This document shows positions 37,561-46,612 of a stretch of DNA of 64,000 bases, in pieces (position 1 is the first letter of the stretch; each line of letters opens with the position of its first letter). The translations under genes were made by a program, and so were the position numbers. The DNA is from Verrucomicrobiaceae bacterium (lineage in GTDB: Bacteria; Verrucomicrobiota; Verrucomicrobiia; Verrucomicrobiales; Akkermansiaceae): contig JAIXOR010000072.1 of NCBI GenBank assembly GCA_027486655.1, positions 1-64,000 on the forward strand, given 5' to 3'. Below the pieces are notes generated by a model. It saw nothing but the letters and a program-made list of their open reading frames with translations, did not search any database and was not told the DNA's origin.

Positions 37561-38484
37561 ATGAAAATCAAACCGATACTCCACTGCACCATCCTTCTGC
37601 TGGGGGCCTCCCTGGCAAGCGCCCACGACCACTTCGCCGCTGGAGTGGATGATCTCAACTCGAATGGCCAACCCGATCCGGGCGAGCCCTTGAAGCTGCA
37701 TGGTCCCGCCTTTTCCAACAAGGTGTTCCATCTGCTTCCCCGGCCGGCGGGTCAGCGGCCTGCCATCAAATGTGGTGGGCATTACGCCTTGGACGAGGGA
37801 GCCCGCACCTTGTTTCCCAACGATGGCTTCTCGTTCACCGCACTCTCGGACGGGCAGGTGGAGGCGGAGGAAGAAAACCACGCGCACACCGGGGCTTGGA
37901 TCTGGATGGAAATCCTTTCCGTGGATGGCCCTGCCGGCGCGGCCTTCGGCTTCTGGGAGGCGGGCCGCTCCACCGTGGCGGACACGCCGACGCGCTCGTT
38001 CATCACCGGTGCTCCCACCGGCGCATTCCGCTTCATCCTCAGCGGGGGAATCGATTCCGCCGATGAGGATCCCCAAGGGCACATTCATGGCCGGGCGTGG
38101 ACGGCGGACAAGCCCGGAATCTATCAGATCACGATGCGTCTCGTTGACCGGAGCACCAGCGGTCCCGGTGGTGGTCCCTGGCATGCCCCCGGCGCGCCCT
38201 TTGTATTCCGCTTTGAGGCGGGGCCCGATTTCCAACCCTCTCTCAGCCGCTCATCCGGCACATCCACCCTCACCTGGCCGAGCCGCATGGGCATTTGGGA
38301 GCCGTTTCAAACCGGCATCCTTTTCCGCGTCCTTCGCTCCACCGATCCGGCGGCAGGCTGGACGTCGATCGGTCAGGTCACCGGCACCACTGCCGCCACG
38401 ATTTCGTTCACCGATCCATCTCCTCCCGCAGGCCGGGCCTTTTACCGCCTGTCCTATGACTGGGCGGAACCCGTCCAGCCGTGA
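37561..38484 (+). CDS. Secreted histidine-rich protein with predicted N-terminal histidine
   Basis: 307 residues from the ATG at 37561 (a GTG at 37546 adds five). The signal peptide MKIKPILHCTILLLGASLASA would be cut before HDHFAAGVDDLNSNGQPDPGEP, making His the first mature residue. Further histidine groups (NHAHTGAW, GHIHGRAW, GPWHAPG) are spread across a beta-rich domain of about 200 residues. The end (about 85 residues, with LFRVLRSTDPAAGW and AFYRLSYDW) resembles the C-terminal beta module of other secreted proteins in the window. An N-terminal His with further His residues suggests copper or another divalent metal (inference from CopC/histidine-brace precedents). Confidence 0.75.
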   Translation: MKIKPILHCTILLLGASLASAHDHFAAGVDDLNSNGQPDPGEPLKLHGPAFSNKVFHLLPRPAGQRPAIKCGGHYALDEGARTLFPNDGFSFTALSDGQVEAEEENHAHTGAWIWMEILSVDGPAGAAFGFWEAGRSTVADTPTRSFITGAPTGAFRFILSGGIDSADEDPQGHIHGRAWTADKPGIYQITMRLVDRSTSGPGGGPWHAPGAPFVFRFEAGPDFQPSLSRSSGTSTLTWPSRMGIWEPFQTGILFRVLRSTDPAAGWTSIGQVTGTTAATISFTDPSPPAGRAFYRLSYDWAEPVQP

Positions 38485-38537
38485 ACCTTGAATCTCCCCC
38501 ATACCAACCAACCAGAAACCAAACCAAAGACACCCCC
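38485..38537 (+). repeat. C/A-rich 7-base periodic leader in front of the PEP-CTERM gene
   Basis: The 53-base spacer is nearly G-free in its last 40 bases. In sevens from the start codon it includes AACCAGA followed by AACCAAA. No Shine-Dalgarno site. Confidence 0.45.
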
Positions 38538-39362
38538 ATGAAGCCTATGAGAACCTCACTCTTCGCCATCGGAGCCATCGCCTTGGCGCCGTCCTTGCAA
38601 GCCCACACCAGCTACGGCGGCACCGCTCGGGACCTCGGGCCTGTCACGGGCTCGGTGAGCGGATCCATCAGCGGATTCAATCCTTTGTCTCCGTATTTCA
38701 AGACGATCAACACCGCACAGACGGTGACCTCCAACTTCGGCTGGGCGAATGCCACCGATGCGGACTTCGGCGATGCCCACCACATCAAGGCCTACCGCTT
38801 CACCCTCGCCGAAGCGGGCTGGGCAACCATTTCCGTGGCGGCCAATGCCTCGCGGGGCACCGGGACCGTTCCTTTCATGCCCGCGTTCTCGCTCTATACC
38901 GGTCTGCTTCACACCAGCGGTGGATCGGACTACGACACCTCCGGCATCACGCTGGCCTATCTGGCCACACTTGGAAACCCGCAGCCGCGCGAAGGTGCGT
39001 TCAATGCCCTTGGGGATTGGAAGATGGGCAACGACGCAAGTCTGCCCGATGCATTCGGAAACTATAACTTCAGCGAATTGAGCTCACTCACTTATGTGGC
39101 GAATGCGGCGGACGGCACTTCCACAAACTACGGCAGTGCACCCGGCATCCATGGCGACGGGCTGGCGAACGGCTTTGTCACCCGCTCGCTCTGGCTCACT
39201 CCGGGCACCTACTCGCTGATGGTGGGTGGGGCTGACATCGGCGGCTCGGATGTCTCCGGCACCTATGGCATCGATGTTTCGCTTTCGGTGATTCCCGAGC
39301 CCTCATCGATGGCTCTCACCGGTTTCGCCGGTCTCCTGCTGCTCCGGCGCAGGAGGGCTTGA
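38538..39362 (+). CDS. PEP-CTERM protein with predicted N-terminal histidine
   Basis: 274 residues from the ATG at 38538 (the GTG at 38481 would run through a non-coding leader). The signal peptide MKPMRTSLFAIGAIALAPSLQA is predicted to be cut before HTSYGGTARDLG, again exposing His. Further histidines occur in FGDAHHIKAYRF. The C-terminus carries the exosortase signal IPEPSSMALTGFAGLLLLRRRRA. It resembles the group of PEP-CTERM proteins encoded near metal uptake genes (some cyanobacterial ones are Zur-regulated), but I cannot confirm membership. It is last in the plus-strand set of four genes. Confidence 0.8.
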   Translation: MKPMRTSLFAIGAIALAPSLQAHTSYGGTARDLGPVTGSVSGSISGFNPLSPYFKTINTAQTVTSNFGWANATDADFGDAHHIKAYRFTLAEAGWATISVAANASRGTGTVPFMPAFSLYTGLLHTSGGSDYDTSGITLAYLATLGNPQPREGAFNALGDWKMGNDASLPDAFGNYNFSELSSLTYVANAADGTSTNYGSAPGIHGDGLANGFVTRSLWLTPGTYSLMVGGADIGGSDVSGTYGIDVSLSVIPEPSSMALTGFAGLLLLRRRRA

Positions 39363-39394
39363 AGCGTCCAACCTCCCTGAGACGCGCCGCTTCT

Positions 39395-41002
39395 TCATTC
39401 GTCCAGTTCCACCCTTACGCGGAAGAAGCGGCGTTCCGAATCGAGCGGGACGGAAAGGGTGATCGATTCAAATCCAGCCTCGGCAGGAGACAGGGCTGAG
39501 GTTGTAACGGTGGAGCCTGCGCGAGGCTCCTGGATCCATGAACCGCCAGCGGCGGACGGGCTGCTTTCGAACTGATAGAAAATCCCGCGTGCCGACGCGT
39601 CGCTGCGGCGGCGATGGGTGATGTGGAGTGTGTTGCCGACCCGTGTGCAGGAGGGAGCCAGCCGGTTTCCTGCGGAGGATAAGCCGGAAGCGGCCGCCGG
39701 ATCGCCGCCGACGGCATACTCGATGAGATTCGAAAGTCCGTCGTGATCGGGATCCTCGCCGGGGGCCGGGTTTGCCAGGCTGCTGCTCCACGAGGCATAG
39801 GACTCGACGAGGGCCAGGGTGAATGTGACGGGAACTTCGGTGGCTCCATCCCAGCGCAGACTTGCATGCACCTGAATCTCCGGAACATCCGGCAGCGAGT
39901 TCCACTCAAGCGTGAGTGGACTTTGCAAAGCGGCACCCAGGCCTCCGCGGCGGCAGCGCCAGGTGTTGCCTGCGAGTGCCTCTTGGATCATCGAACCGGC
40001 AATGCCACTCGGCGGGTGGGCGGATTGCAGGGTGAGCTGCACGTTGTGCGCATCCACGATGCCTGCATTGGTGATCGATAGCGGCACATTTCCAGGCATG
40101 AGCCTGCGCAAGGTCGGGCCGGTATGATGCTGGACTTGCAGGGTGGTGGCCTGCGGAATCGCACGGGTCATGTGAAAGCCCTTGCTCTCCATCATCGAGT
40201 CGAGCTGCGGCAGATAGGCCGGGATGAACGAAAGGTAGTTTCTGGAAACATTCGCCGGAAGGCCGCCCCAGCCCTGGGGATCCCGTCCGGAGGCGGTGCC
40301 GATGAGCGCGGGCATCCCTCCTTCCATCATGAAGGCCGGCGCTCCGGAGTCCCCTCCCTGATAGTCGCATTCGCGGGGCAGCCCCGCATCGTGATTGAAG
40401 TCGAACCAGGCAAAGCGCGTCGTGTCGAATCCCGGATCGTTCACCAGAGTGGTGAATCCACCGATGCTGGTGGTTCCAGCGCGCACGAAGCTGCCGAAAA
40501 CCACCGCCTGTCGGCCGCTGTAGGCACTCTCCGAAGCAAGATTGAGCACGGGGAAGGGCTTGATCCCGGTGGCGGCGTCCACCTCGCTGGCCAGGGTGCA
40601 GAGCATCAGATCGGTGGTCTGGCCCAGTGAGTTGATCACCGGTATCTGGCTTTCGATCGGATAGAGATGCTGTTGTCCGTCGGTCCCGAGAAATGCGATG
40701 TCCCAATCCGCGCCGAGGGGATAGTGGGTGGCGTAGACAAAATGCCGTGGCGAGACGAGGGCCATCTGGCGGGTCCAGTCGGTCGGATGCGCGGGCCAGC
40801 CGATGCCAAGGAAGAGATTGGCGGGAGCGTGGATGAAGTCCGGATTGGTGGCCGGCACCTGGGGATAGATCGGTGCGCCCGGGAAGTTGAGCAGCCGGTT
40901 GTCGAGAGTGGACGAGTAATCACGCACGTGCAGCGCGTCCAGCGGAGCGTTGGAAACAAGGAACAGCGCCAGCAGGGCGCGGATGGAGCAGGGGGGACGC
41001 AC
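39395..41002 (-). CDS. Secreted trypsin-like serine protease with C-terminal DPDHDG module
   Basis: 535 residues from the GTG at 41002, which opens a signal peptide (RPPCSIRALLALFLVSNAPLDA); the longer frame upstream is anti-sense noise over the neighbouring lipoprotein. The likely triad is His in HFVYATHYPLG, Asp in GQTTDLMLCTLA and Ser in YQGGDSGAPAFM, the chymotrypsin-fold order. After a middle region of beta-rich repeats comes the module DPDHDGLSNLIEYAVGGDP and about 90 residues ending FFRVRVELDE, as in the paralogue at 15480-16718. It is probably surface-attached or secreted. Confidence 0.85.
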   Translation of the reverse strand: MRPPCSIRALLALFLVSNAPLDALHVRDYSSTLDNRLLNFPGAPIYPQVPATNPDFIHAPANLFLGIGWPAHPTDWTRQMALVSPRHFVYATHYPLGADWDIAFLGTDGQQHLYPIESQIPVINSLGQTTDLMLCTLASEVDAATGIKPFPVLNLASESAYSGRQAVVFGSFVRAGTTSIGGFTTLVNDPGFDTTRFAWFDFNHDAGLPRECDYQGGDSGAPAFMMEGGMPALIGTASGRDPQGWGGLPANVSRNYLSFIPAYLPQLDSMMESKGFHMTRAIPQATTLQVQHHTGPTLRRLMPGNVPLSITNAGIVDAHNVQLTLQSAHPPSGIAGSMIQEALAGNTWRCRRGGLGAALQSPLTLEWNSLPDVPEIQVHASLRWDGATEVPVTFTLALVESYASWSSSLANPAPGEDPDHDGLSNLIEYAVGGDPAAASGLSSAGNRLAPSCTRVGNTLHITHRRRSDASARGIFYQFESSPSAAGGSWIQEPRAGSTVTTSALSPAEAGFESITLSVPLDSERRFFRVRVELDE

Positions 41003-41103
41003 TCGCGGTCGTCCTAGCCGGTTCTGCAGGAAATGGCGAGGATTTAGCCACGAATCACGGGTTTTACGGATTGATTCGTCCTTACGGGAGGATAGTCCGG
41101 AGC

Positions 41104-41790
41104 ATGTCGATTTTCCGGTGGCTGGTGGTTTCCTTGGGCGGAGTGCTTCTGGTTTCGTGCGCGGGATCGGCGGATCGGCAGGAAGCGCTGGCGATTGCGG
41201 ATCGATATACCCGCGTGGAGTGGATGCCGGAGGCCAGGCACGTGCGCCACGGGCAGGACTCGGCGGGCATTCCCGTGCACACACCGGATCGTTCGACGCC
41301 CTGGCCGGGAGACAAGCGCGGCTGGTGGAGGCCCGGGGTTCCCGCCAAGGGCATGCCCTATCAGTGGGGAGGCTTCGATACGCCGGAGTCCTTTCTTCAA
41401 AAACTCCGCGAGGGAAAAAAGGCGGGCGATATCGGCGATGCAGCGAAACGGAAACTCGGTGATGCCGGCACCAGCGCCGAATCCTGTGGCATCGATTGCT
41501 CGGGATTCGTTTCCCGCTGCTGGAAGCTGCCAAGGCCTTACTCCACCCGTGAACTGCCATCCATTTGCCAACCCTTGAAATCATGGAGCCACCTCAAGCC
41601 CGGCGACATTCTTCTCAACGACCGCCACGTGGTGCTCTTCGCCGGATGGCTCTCGGAAGGTGAAATCATCGCCGGTTACGAAGCCGGACCCAAACCGGTC
41701 TGGCGCGTGAACTCGTGCGGCATTCCCGTCGAGGTGCTGGTCAAGGACGGCTACGCCCCATGGCGCTATCGGCACATGGGCGTTTTGTGA
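41104..41790 (+). CDS. NlpC/P60-like cell-wall hydrolase lipoprotein
   Basis: 228 residues. The lipobox LLVSC follows a hydrophobic helix ([14 protein letters not shown]), so Cys19 should be lipidated. The catalytic core appears as [15 protein letters not shown] (nucleophile Cys in DCSGF) and [20 protein letters not shown] (His), as in NlpC/P60 peptidoglycan peptidases. A GGGAGG lies 12 bases before the start, one of the few Shine-Dalgarno-like sites here. Its stop codon sits at the breakpoint with the inverted hsdR fragment, so the true native 3' end could have been slightly altered. Confidence 0.85.
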   Translation: MSIFRWLVVSLGGVLLVSCAGSADRQEALAIADRYTRVEWMPEARHVRHGQDSAGIPVHTPDRSTPWPGDKRGWWRPGVPAKGMPYQWGGFDTPESFLQKLREGKKAGDIGDAAKRKLGDAGTSAESCGIDCSGFVSRCWKLPRPYSTRELPSICQPLKSWSHLKPGDILLNDRHVVLFAGWLSEGEIIAGYEAGPKPVWRVNSCGIPVEVLVKDGYAPWRYRHMGVL

Positions 41791-42455
41791 ATGCGGGTGC
41801 CGCGACCTATGATCTGCTTGAACTCGGTCATGGAGCCAATTTCACGATCGATGACAATGAGGCGGCAGGTCTGGGCATCCACGCCGGTGGAGAGAAGGCG
41901 AGAGGTGGTGACGATCACCGGATAGGGGCTCTCGGGATCGATGAAGTTGTCGAGCTGCTCGACGCCGGCTTTGTCATTGCCGGTGATGCGCATGACGTAA
42001 CGCGAGTCCTTTTGCACGAGCGCCTTATTTTCATCGATCAATGCGGCCCGCATGCGGAGGGCGTGCTCGGTGTCCACGCAGAAGACCATGGTTTTCTGAT
42101 AGGGATCCCCCGACTCTTTCAGATAACGGGTGATGGTCTTGGCGACGAGCTTGGTGCGGTCGTCGATGATGATGTTCCTGTCGAAGTCCTTTTGATTGTA
42201 GATCCGGTCCTCGATCTCATCGCCATCGACATCGGTTTTCCCTGGCTCCGGTCGATAGCCTTCGAGGTCTTTATCAAGATGGACTTTCACCACCTTGTAA
42301 GGCGCGAGGAAACCATCGGAGATGCCTTGTTTGAGCGAGTAGGTATAAAGCGGGTCGCCGAAATAACCGATATTGGAAACATATTCGGTTTCCTTGGGAG
42401 TGGCGGTGAGGCCGATCTGGGTGGCATTGGAGAAATGTTCGAGAATTTCCCGCCA
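41788..42455 (-). pseudogene. hsdR: Inverted internal fragment of type I restriction subunit HsdR
   Basis: On the minus strand this stretch reads without interruption as about 220 residues of the HsdR motor: [35 protein letters not shown], then [52 protein letters not shown] and [13 protein letters not shown], covering the later helicase motifs. It stops abruptly after GRGTRIH at the left and begins abruptly at W-R-E-I-L at the right. It is oriented opposite to the next hsdR fragment, which continues exactly where this one ends. There is no start codon of its own, and the N-terminal endonuclease half is missing. Confidence 0.9.
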
Positions 42456-43260
42456 AGACGCGGAAAAGTTCTACTTCACGCTCATCGACTTCCGCCAAGC
42501 CACCAACCACTTCGCTGATCCCGAATTTGATGGCGATCCGGTCCAGATTTACGTTCCTGAGGACAATTCCCCCATCTCCCCGCCCGATCCTGACGAAGGA
42601 AAAGTCGGCGAGGATGTCCGTGATCCGGAAGGCGAACCAACTGAAATCCTTGTCCAGCCCCCCGCGCCGCCAGGGCAAGGCCGCACTGGCCCGGAACCTC
42701 GGACCAAGATCCGCATCGACGGCGTGCCAGTGCAAATCCTCGCCGAGCGCGTGGAATACATGGACGAACACGGCAAGCTCGTCACCGAGTCACTCCGCGA
42801 CTACTCCCGCAAGACCATCCTCAAGGAATACTCCTCGTTGGATGAATTCCTCCGCACCTGGAATGCAGCCGAGCGGAAAAAAGCCATCCTCGATGAAATG
42901 GAATCCCATGGCCTCGCTCTCGACATTCTCGGACAGGAAGTAAATCCTGATCTCGATGCCTTCGATCTCATCTGCCACGTCGCCTTCGGCCAACCGCCAC
43001 TGACCCGCAAACAACGTGCCGCCAAGGCGCGGAAGGATATCTTCAGCAAACACGGCGAGGAAGCCCGCGCCATCCTCCAAGCCCTGCTCGACCGCTACGC
43101 CGACCACGGCATCCTCGACATCGAAGATACCGAGGTTCTCTACCAGAAACCCTTCAATGAGATTGGCAAACCCCTCGAAATTGCCGGACTCTTCGGCGGT
43201 CCCGCCGGTTACCAGAAAGCCCTCCGCGAACTCGAACAATCCCTCTACTCCGCCGCCTGA
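42456..43260 (+). pseudogene. hsdR: 3' fragment of type I restriction subunit HsdR
   Basis: Begins at [27 protein letters not shown], the sequence that should follow GRGTRIH in HsdR, and runs to the stop at 43260 as the HsdR C-terminal region (HsdM-contact part) with PLTRKQRAAKARKDIF and YQKALRELEQSLY. The first in-frame ATG at 42373 lies in the antisense of the inverted piece, so any translated product would carry a meaningless N-terminus. Three bases separate its stop from the hsdM start, the normal operon order. Without the motor N-terminus and nuclease it cannot restrict. Confidence 0.9.
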
Positions 43261-43263
43261 CCC

Positions 43264-45735
43264 ATGTCCCTCACTGCCACCATCAAGTCCATCCAGAATG
43301 AAATGCGCAAAGACGAGGGCGTCGGCGGCGACGACCAGCGTATCGAGCAACTCGCGTGGATGCTTTTTCTCAAGATCTACGACGCCAAGGAAGCTGAGTG
43401 GGAATTCACCGACAGGAAATACAAATCTCCCGTCCCGGAGAAATTGAAATGGCGGAACTGGGCTGCCGACCCCGAGGGCATGACCGGCGAGGCGCTGCTC
43501 GACTTCGTCAACAACACCCTCTTCCCCGGCCTGCAAAACCTCGCCGTCGGCAAAGAAGATGGCCGCGCCCGCATTGTCCGCGAAGTCTTCGAGGGCGGCT
43601 ACAACTTCATGCGCAGCGGCCAACAGCTCCGCAAGATCATCAACAAGCTGGAGGAAATCGACTTCAACAGCCTCAAGGAGCGCCAGCACTTCGGCGACAT
43701 CTACGAGAAGATCCTCAGCGACCTCCAGTCCGCCGGAAACTCCGGCGAGTTCTACACCCCACGCGCCGTCACCCAGTTCATGGCGGACCGCATCGACCCG
43801 AGACCCGGCGAAACCTTGCTCGACCCCGCTTGCGGCACCGGCGGCTTCCTCACTTGCGCCATCAACCACATGCGCAAGCACCATGTGAAGGGCGTCAAGG
43901 ACGAGCGCGCGCTCCAGTCGTGCCTCCGTGGCGTCGAGAAAAAGCACATGCCGCACCTCCTGTGCATGACCAACCTGCTGCTCCACGACATCGCGGATCC
44001 CGGCTTCGTCCGCCATGACAATACCCTGGCCCGGCCCTACACCAGTTGGACCAAGGACGAGCGCGTGGACATCGTGCTCACCAACCCGCCCTTCGGTGGC
44101 AAGGAAACCGACGGCATCGAGACGAACTTCCCGAAAGCCTACCAGACCCGCGAAACCGCCGATCTTTTCCTCGCCCTCATCATCCGCCTGCTCAAGCCCG
44201 GCGGCCGTTGCGCCATCGTGCTGCCGGACGGCACGCTCTTCGGCGAGGGCGTGAAAACCCGGCTCAAGGAAGCCCTGCTCACCGAGTGCGATCTCCACAC
44301 CATCGTCCGCCTGTCGGGCGGGATGACTCCTTCAAAAGCGAAACCTGAATTCTGGGACGGTCAAATCAACTGGTTTTCATCGAAGGATGTGAAACCTGAC
44401 GAGCTCATCACATCTGAACTAAAAATCACGCGAGAAGGTGTGGATTCGACGAGCCTTCAACTCTATTCGCCCGGTTGTCTGGTCATGGTCGCGCGGAGCG
44501 GAATCTTAAAGCACACTTTCCCTGTTTCAATACTACGCGTTGAAGGCACGGTTAACCAAGATTTGAAGGTTCTCTCTCCATTCATCGGTGGCCTTGAGCG
44601 GTATCTCCAGATCATGCTGCGCGGATTCAACGGCTTCATTATAAATTCGCTCGTTAAAACTGGAATGACGGTTCAAAGCCTGAAGTTCGATGAGTTCATA
44701 ATTCAGCCTTTCCCCCTCCCACCCCTCGCCGAGCAAAAGCGCATCGTCGCCAAGGTGGATGAGTTGATGGCCTTGTGTGATCGGCTGGAGACGGAGCAGC
44801 AGGAACGCCAGGAAAAACACGCCGCACTCGCCCGCGCCTCGCTGGCCCGCTTTGCCGAAGCCCCCACCCCGGCCAACCTCAATCTCCTCTTCCACAAATC
44901 CTACGACATCGCCCCCGCCGATCTTCGCAAAACAATCCTCACGCTCGCGGTGCAGGGGAAACTTGTGAAGCAGGATCCGAAGGATGAACCGGCTGGAAAA
45001 TTGCTCGAACGGATCGACAAGGCACCAAAGCGTTTGATGCGCACGAGATCAACAGAGGAGGGTGAAGGGGATACTTCTTCAGACATTAAGCCCTTGTTCG
45101 ATCTGCCGAACGGTTGGGAGTGGGCACAATTTCGTCGGCTGCCGTTGTTCGCCTCTGTCGGAATTGATCGTGGGCGTTCTCTGCAAGGTCAGGACAAGGC
45201 GTATGGCTATTTCAAGATGAACAACATCCGCAATTCGGGTGGCATCGACCTGTCAGACCTTACCCGCGTCGATGCGACGGATCAAGAAGTCGAAACATTT
45301 GCGCTAACCGACGGAGACTTCCTTTTCAACACCAGGAATAGTAGAGAACTGGTTGGGAAAACGTGCGTCTATCGGGCACCATCCGCCGATACAGTCCTCT
45401 ACAACAACAACATCCTCCGCGCGAAATTCATCGAAGGATTCTCTCCAGACTTTCTCGATTACTGGTTCCGCAGTCCTCAAGGTAACCAGGAACTGGAGAA
45501 ACTGAAATCCAACACAACAAACGTGTGTGCCATTTACCAAGGGAAACTCTCCGGCTTTCCATGCCCCATCCCACCTCTCGCCGAACAACGCCGGATCGTG
45601 GCCAAAGTGGATGAACTGATGGCCTTGGTGGACGCCTTGGAAACCCAGCTCGCCACGGCCCGCACCTCCGCCACCCATCTCCTCGAAGCTCTAGTGATGG
45701 ATTTATCTAACAATAAAACAAATGTCCAAGATTAA
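43264..45735 (+). CDS. Type I methyltransferase HsdM joined in frame to specificity subunit HsdS
   Basis: 823 residues in one frame. Residues 1-about 351 are HsdM: the N-terminal helical domain, SAM-binding LLDPACGTGGF and the catalytic NPPF in VLTNPPFGGKE. At about 44311-44330 the text passes from CDLHTIVRL (HsdM) to SGGMTPSKAKPEFWDG, the start of an HsdS target-recognition domain. The rest is HsdS with two recognition domains and both conserved helices (PPLAEQKRIVAKVDEL near 480, PPLAEQRRIVAKVDEL near 775). The HsdM C-terminus and HsdS N-terminus are thus missing. The first recognition domain is AT-rich unlike hsdM. It may be an orphan methylase or a decayed product of deletion. Confidence 0.88.
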   Translation: MSLTATIKSIQNEMRKDEGVGGDDQRIEQLAWMLFLKIYDAKEAEWEFTDRKYKSPVPEKLKWRNWAADPEGMTGEALLDFVNNTLFPGLQNLAVGKEDGRARIVREVFEGGYNFMRSGQQLRKIINKLEEIDFNSLKERQHFGDIYEKILSDLQSAGNSGEFYTPRAVTQFMADRIDPRPGETLLDPACGTGGFLTCAINHMRKHHVKGVKDERALQSCLRGVEKKHMPHLLCMTNLLLHDIADPGFVRHDNTLARPYTSWTKDERVDIVLTNPPFGGKETDGIETNFPKAYQTRETADLFLALIIRLLKPGGRCAIVLPDGTLFGEGVKTRLKEALLTECDLHTIVRLSGGMTPSKAKPEFWDGQINWFSSKDVKPDELITSELKITREGVDSTSLQLYSPGCLVMVARSGILKHTFPVSILRVEGTVNQDLKVLSPFIGGLERYLQIMLRGFNGFIINSLVKTGMTVQSLKFDEFIIQPFPLPPLAEQKRIVAKVDELMALCDRLETEQQERQEKHAALARASLARFAEAPTPANLNLLFHKSYDIAPADLRKTILTLAVQGKLVKQDPKDEPAGKLLERIDKAPKRLMRTRSTEEGEGDTSSDIKPLFDLPNGWEWAQFRRLPLFASVGIDRGRSLQGQDKAYGYFKMNNIRNSGGIDLSDLTRVDATDQEVETFALTDGDFLFNTRNSRELVGKTCVYRAPSADTVLYNNNILRAKFIEGFSPDFLDYWFRSPQGNQELEKLKSNTTNVCAIYQGKLSGFPCPIPPLAEQRRIVAKVDELMALVDALETQLATARTSATHLLEALVMDLSNNKTNVQD

Positions 45736-46474
45736 AGATGGGATCATAGACGCCGAATGGTCTGACTGTCTCCGGCGCTTACGTGACGCACGGGCTTTGG
45801 TTTTGCGTGACGCGGAGTCATTCCATGAAGCCGCAATTACACTCGAACGAGTCGGGCAAGTGCTAAGCGGGAGAATAAAGAACGGACTCGGTTCTTATCG
45901 AAGTGAGCTTCTGGAACTCGCTAGCTCGGCTTGCTCTATTGAGCCTCCGGAGTTGCAACGTCTGTTCGAGATCGTTCGTGAATCGCGCAACATGGCGGTG
46001 CATGATGGCGCTTGGGCTAGGCATCTAAATAGCCGCCTCGTCGACTTCATGTTAATTTTAGAACAAGCGATTATGGAAAAATTGCAATGTGCGTCTGACC
46101 TTATGGTGCGTCAGCCTCTAACTGCCGAGCTATGGCATTTGGTATCTCAGGTCCGTCAAGCGATGTTGTCAAACTCGTATTCAAGCCTGCCTATCTTTTT
46201 TGAGGACCGTTGGCATATCCTCACAGATCAGGCAATCATGGATTATATTTATAGAGCCAGCGATAAGAGAGATAAGAAAGAACGCCTGTCGGCTAAACTT
46301 GAAACGGCAATTCAAACTGGTGAGATTAAACTTTTGGATGCATCATGTTTCAACCCGGAAGCCAAATTGGTAGACATTGTTCCTAGAATGGTTGTTGGAC
46401 CAGGCTTGATTGTCGAGGATAGAGACGAAAGTAAGCGACTTGTCGGTATTCTTACGCCTTTCGATGTATTGTGA
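45722..46474 (+). CDS. Unrecognised protein following the type I locus, possible CBS-like end
   Basis: 250 residues; the start overlaps the hsdS stop by 14 bases. The N-terminal 100 residues are helical with VRESRNMAVHDGAWARH, reminiscent of HEPN/abortive-type helical domains. The C-terminal part ends GLIVEDRDESKRLVGILTPFDVL, similar to the end of a CBS motif. Codon use is markedly AT-rich compared with neighbours (TTA, ATA and AAA codons frequent), indicating recent acquisition with the restriction locus. It is probably a defence-associated accessory gene (inference); no function can be named. Confidence 0.75.
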   Translation: MSKIKDGIIDAEWSDCLRRLRDARALVLRDAESFHEAAITLERVGQVLSGRIKNGLGSYRSELLELASSACSIEPPELQRLFEIVRESRNMAVHDGAWARHLNSRLVDFMLILEQAIMEKLQCASDLMVRQPLTAELWHLVSQVRQAMLSNSYSSLPIFFEDRWHILTDQAIMDYIYRASDKRDKKERLSAKLETAIQTGEIKLLDASCFNPEAKLVDIVPRMVVGPGLIVEDRDESKRLVGILTPFDVL

Positions 46475-46612
46475 CTTCGCAACAAGCCAACTCGATCGAC
46501 TGCTTGCCTTCAAATATGCGGATGTCATAAGTTTACGCAGGGGAGTTGCTTGCTACGGCTATGCGATCGCCGGACTATAGTATCAGAATCAGGATGACTA
46601 ACAGGTTATAAA
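46475..46612. other. AT-rich non-coding stretch in island
   Basis: About 140 bases with mixed AT-rich composition after the CBS-like gene. I see no gene, repeat or hairpin in it; it includes one CTAACAG at 46600-46606 shortly before the remnant gene. Confidence 0.4.

Noticed and set aside
42373-42455. Start of the hsdR 3' open frame at the ATG 42373
   Set aside because: These codons are antisense to the inverted hsdR piece, so they are not native coding sequence.
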